From: Hymenobacter glacieicola
GTDB taxonomy: Bacteria > Bacteroidota > Bacteroidia > Cytophagales > Hymenobacteraceae
Direction: 5' to 3'
Assembly: GCF_014640315.1 (NCBI RefSeq)
Contig: NZ_BMGS01000010.1
Span: 124,001 to 188,000 of the forward strand
DNA length: 64,000 nucleotides
The notes beneath the pieces are model-generated. The model was not told the origin of the DNA, did no database searches, and saw only the letters and a list, made by a program, of their open reading frames with translations. Of the stretch, positions 63,040 through 64,000 are shown one piece after another; the first letter of the stretch is position 1, and every line of letters starts with the position of its first letter. The position numbers and the translations under genes are program-made.

Positions 63040-64000
63040 ATGCAAACTACTACCCAGGCCGCCACCCAGACCACCGGCGCCTTGCCCTTGGCTGAGGCCT
63101 CCCAGCCCGGCCGCCTCGTCAGCCTCGACGTGTTTCGGGGTCTGACGGTCATGGCCATGATTCTGGTGAACAACCCCGGCGACTGGGGCCACATTTACGC
63201 CCCGCTGGAGCACGCCCACTGGCACGGCTGCACCCCCACCGACCTTATTTTTCCCTTCTTTCTGTTCATTGTCGGAGTTAGCATTGTGTACGCCCTGGAC
63301 GGGGCCCGGCGCCAGCCGGAAACGCACGGCCGCACCCTGGCGCGCATTTTCAAGCGGGCAGCCATTCTGTTCGGGCTGGGGCTGTTTTCGGCCCTGTTTC
63401 CGAAGTTCGATTTTAGCACCGTGCGTATTCCGGGCGTGCTGGCCCGCATTGCGGTGGTGTTTCTGGTCTGCGGCATCCTGTTCCTGAAAACTTCCCGCCG
63501 CCAGCAAATCGGGCTCCTGGCCTTCGTGCTCATCTTCTACAATGTGCTGCTGCAACTGGTGCCCGTGCCGGGCTACGGTCCGGCCAATCTGGAAGCGGGC
63601 ACCAACCTGGGCGCCTGGCTTGATAGAACGGTGCTCGGGGAGGCTCACCTCTGGAAGCAAAGCCGTACCTGGGACCCGGAAGGGCTGCTGAGCACCTTGC
63701 CTGCTATTGGCACGGGTTTGCTGGGGGTACTGGCCGGACAGTGGTTGCGCCGCCGCGAGGTAGAGCCCGCCACCAAAGTAGCCTGGTTGTTTGTGGTGGG
63801 CGGGGCCTGCACGGTGCTGGGGCTGGTCTGGAACGGCTGGTTCCCCATCAATAAAAGCCTCTGGACTAGCTCCTACGTGCTGTACACCGGCGGCTTGGCC
63901 CTAGCCGTGCTGGCCGGCCTGTACTGGCTGACCGATGTGCAGGGCTACCGCCGCTGGATCAAGGCCCCGCTGGTGTACGGCGTGAATGCTATTACCGTGT
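63040..64000 (+). CDS. Heparan-alpha-glucosaminide N-acetyltransferase-like (NagX/DUF5009) membrane protein, partial
   Basis: A multi-pass membrane acyltransferase relative that runs off the right edge after 320 codons. It starts MQTTTQAATQTTGALPLAEA, followed by the family signature RLVSLDVFRGLTVMAMILVNNPGDWG. HAHWHGCTPTDLIFPFFLFIVG contains the conserved His/Asp region, followed by many membrane helices. Members acetylate glucosamine ends of glycans, or are carried in sugar-use loci. Its place divergent from SusCD hints at a role in amino-sugar use. The C-terminus is not seen. Confidence 0.85.
   Translation, partial: MQTTTQAATQTTGALPLAEASQPGRLVSLDVFRGLTVMAMILVNNPGDWGHIYAPLEHAHWHGCTPTDLIFPFFLFIVGVSIVYALDGARRQPETHGRTLARIFKRAAILFGLGLFSALFPKFDFSTVRIPGVLARIAVVFLVCGILFLKTSRRQQIGLLAFVLIFYNVLLQLVPVPGYGPANLEAGTNLGAWLDRTVLGEAHLWKQSRTWDPEGLLSTLPAIGTGLLGVLAGQWLRRREVEPATKVAWLFVVGGACTVLGLVWNGWFPINKSLWTSSYVLYTGGLALAVLAGLYWLTDVQGYRRWIKAPLVYGVNAITV

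Overview
The window is GC-rich chromosomal DNA from a Bacteroidota bacterium, most likely Hymenobacter or a close relative. The evidence is a SusC/SusD pair, two proteins with type IX secretion (T9SS) C-terminal sorting domains, a SerB-like/SerA fusion, short TAnnTTTG-like -7 elements in front of several genes, and many long intergenic palindromes. I see no tRNA or rRNA gene, transposase, prophage or CRISPR array. The assignment to genus is inference from gene style, not from a marker gene.

Region by region. 1-2.7 kb: parB (cut by the left edge), parA and a UPF0173-type metallo-hydrolase, all on the minus strand. 2.8-9.9 kb: an oligopeptide-binding lipoprotein, yidC, pyrG and a thioredoxin-reductase-like flavoprotein, separated by large palindromic repeats. 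10-21.3 kb: an exported Gfo/Idh/MocA oxidoreductase, a PBP4-type carboxypeptidase, a frameshifted HEAT-like gene, the bifunctional serine-synthesis fusion, a run of small metabolic or stress genes (VOC, alpha/beta hydrolase, DUF421, GNAT, aldo/keto reductase, YdeI) and a class D beta-lactamase. 21.4-28.4 kb: an exported D-aminoacylase-like amidohydrolase, two tandem GH13 paralogs, DUF983, an AraC regulator and a small membrane protein. 29.2-36.3 kb: a 2347-residue T9SS surface protein with PA14 and seven DUF11-like repeats behind an AT-rich promoter region. 36.8-38.4 kb: three tandem paralogous small helical proteins of unknown function. 38.4-48.2 kb: gamma-glutamyltransferase and an alpha-glucan locus (branching enzyme, GT-B half-protein, DUF1905/YdeI protein, GH31 glucosidase), then a lipase-like hydrolase. 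48.3-54.1 kb: a small T9SS protein, a rhomboid protease and a neighbour that share an N-terminal module, two disordered proteins, a class A-like serine hydrolase and a VanX-type D,D-dipeptidase. 54.6-64 kb: a GHL10 glycosidase, a SusC-SusD-lipoprotein operon and a divergent NagX-like acyltransferase cut by the right edge.

Themes. Cell-wall and D-amino-acid functions recur (PBP4, class D beta-lactamase, D-aminoacylase, class A-like hydrolase, VanX-like peptidase, GGT). So do glucan functions (two GH13 proteins, branching enzyme, GH31, GT-B half, GHL10, SusCD). The least explained parts are the three-gene helical family at 36.8-38.4 kb, the rhomboid/neighbour pair with its common N-terminal module at 49.4-51.2 kb, the GT-B half-protein at 43-44.1 kb, the nested inverted repeat over the promoter of the giant surface protein, and the palindrome families between genes. 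Start codons were moved downstream of the longest open frame wherever a signal peptide, family start or in-frame ATG supported it.
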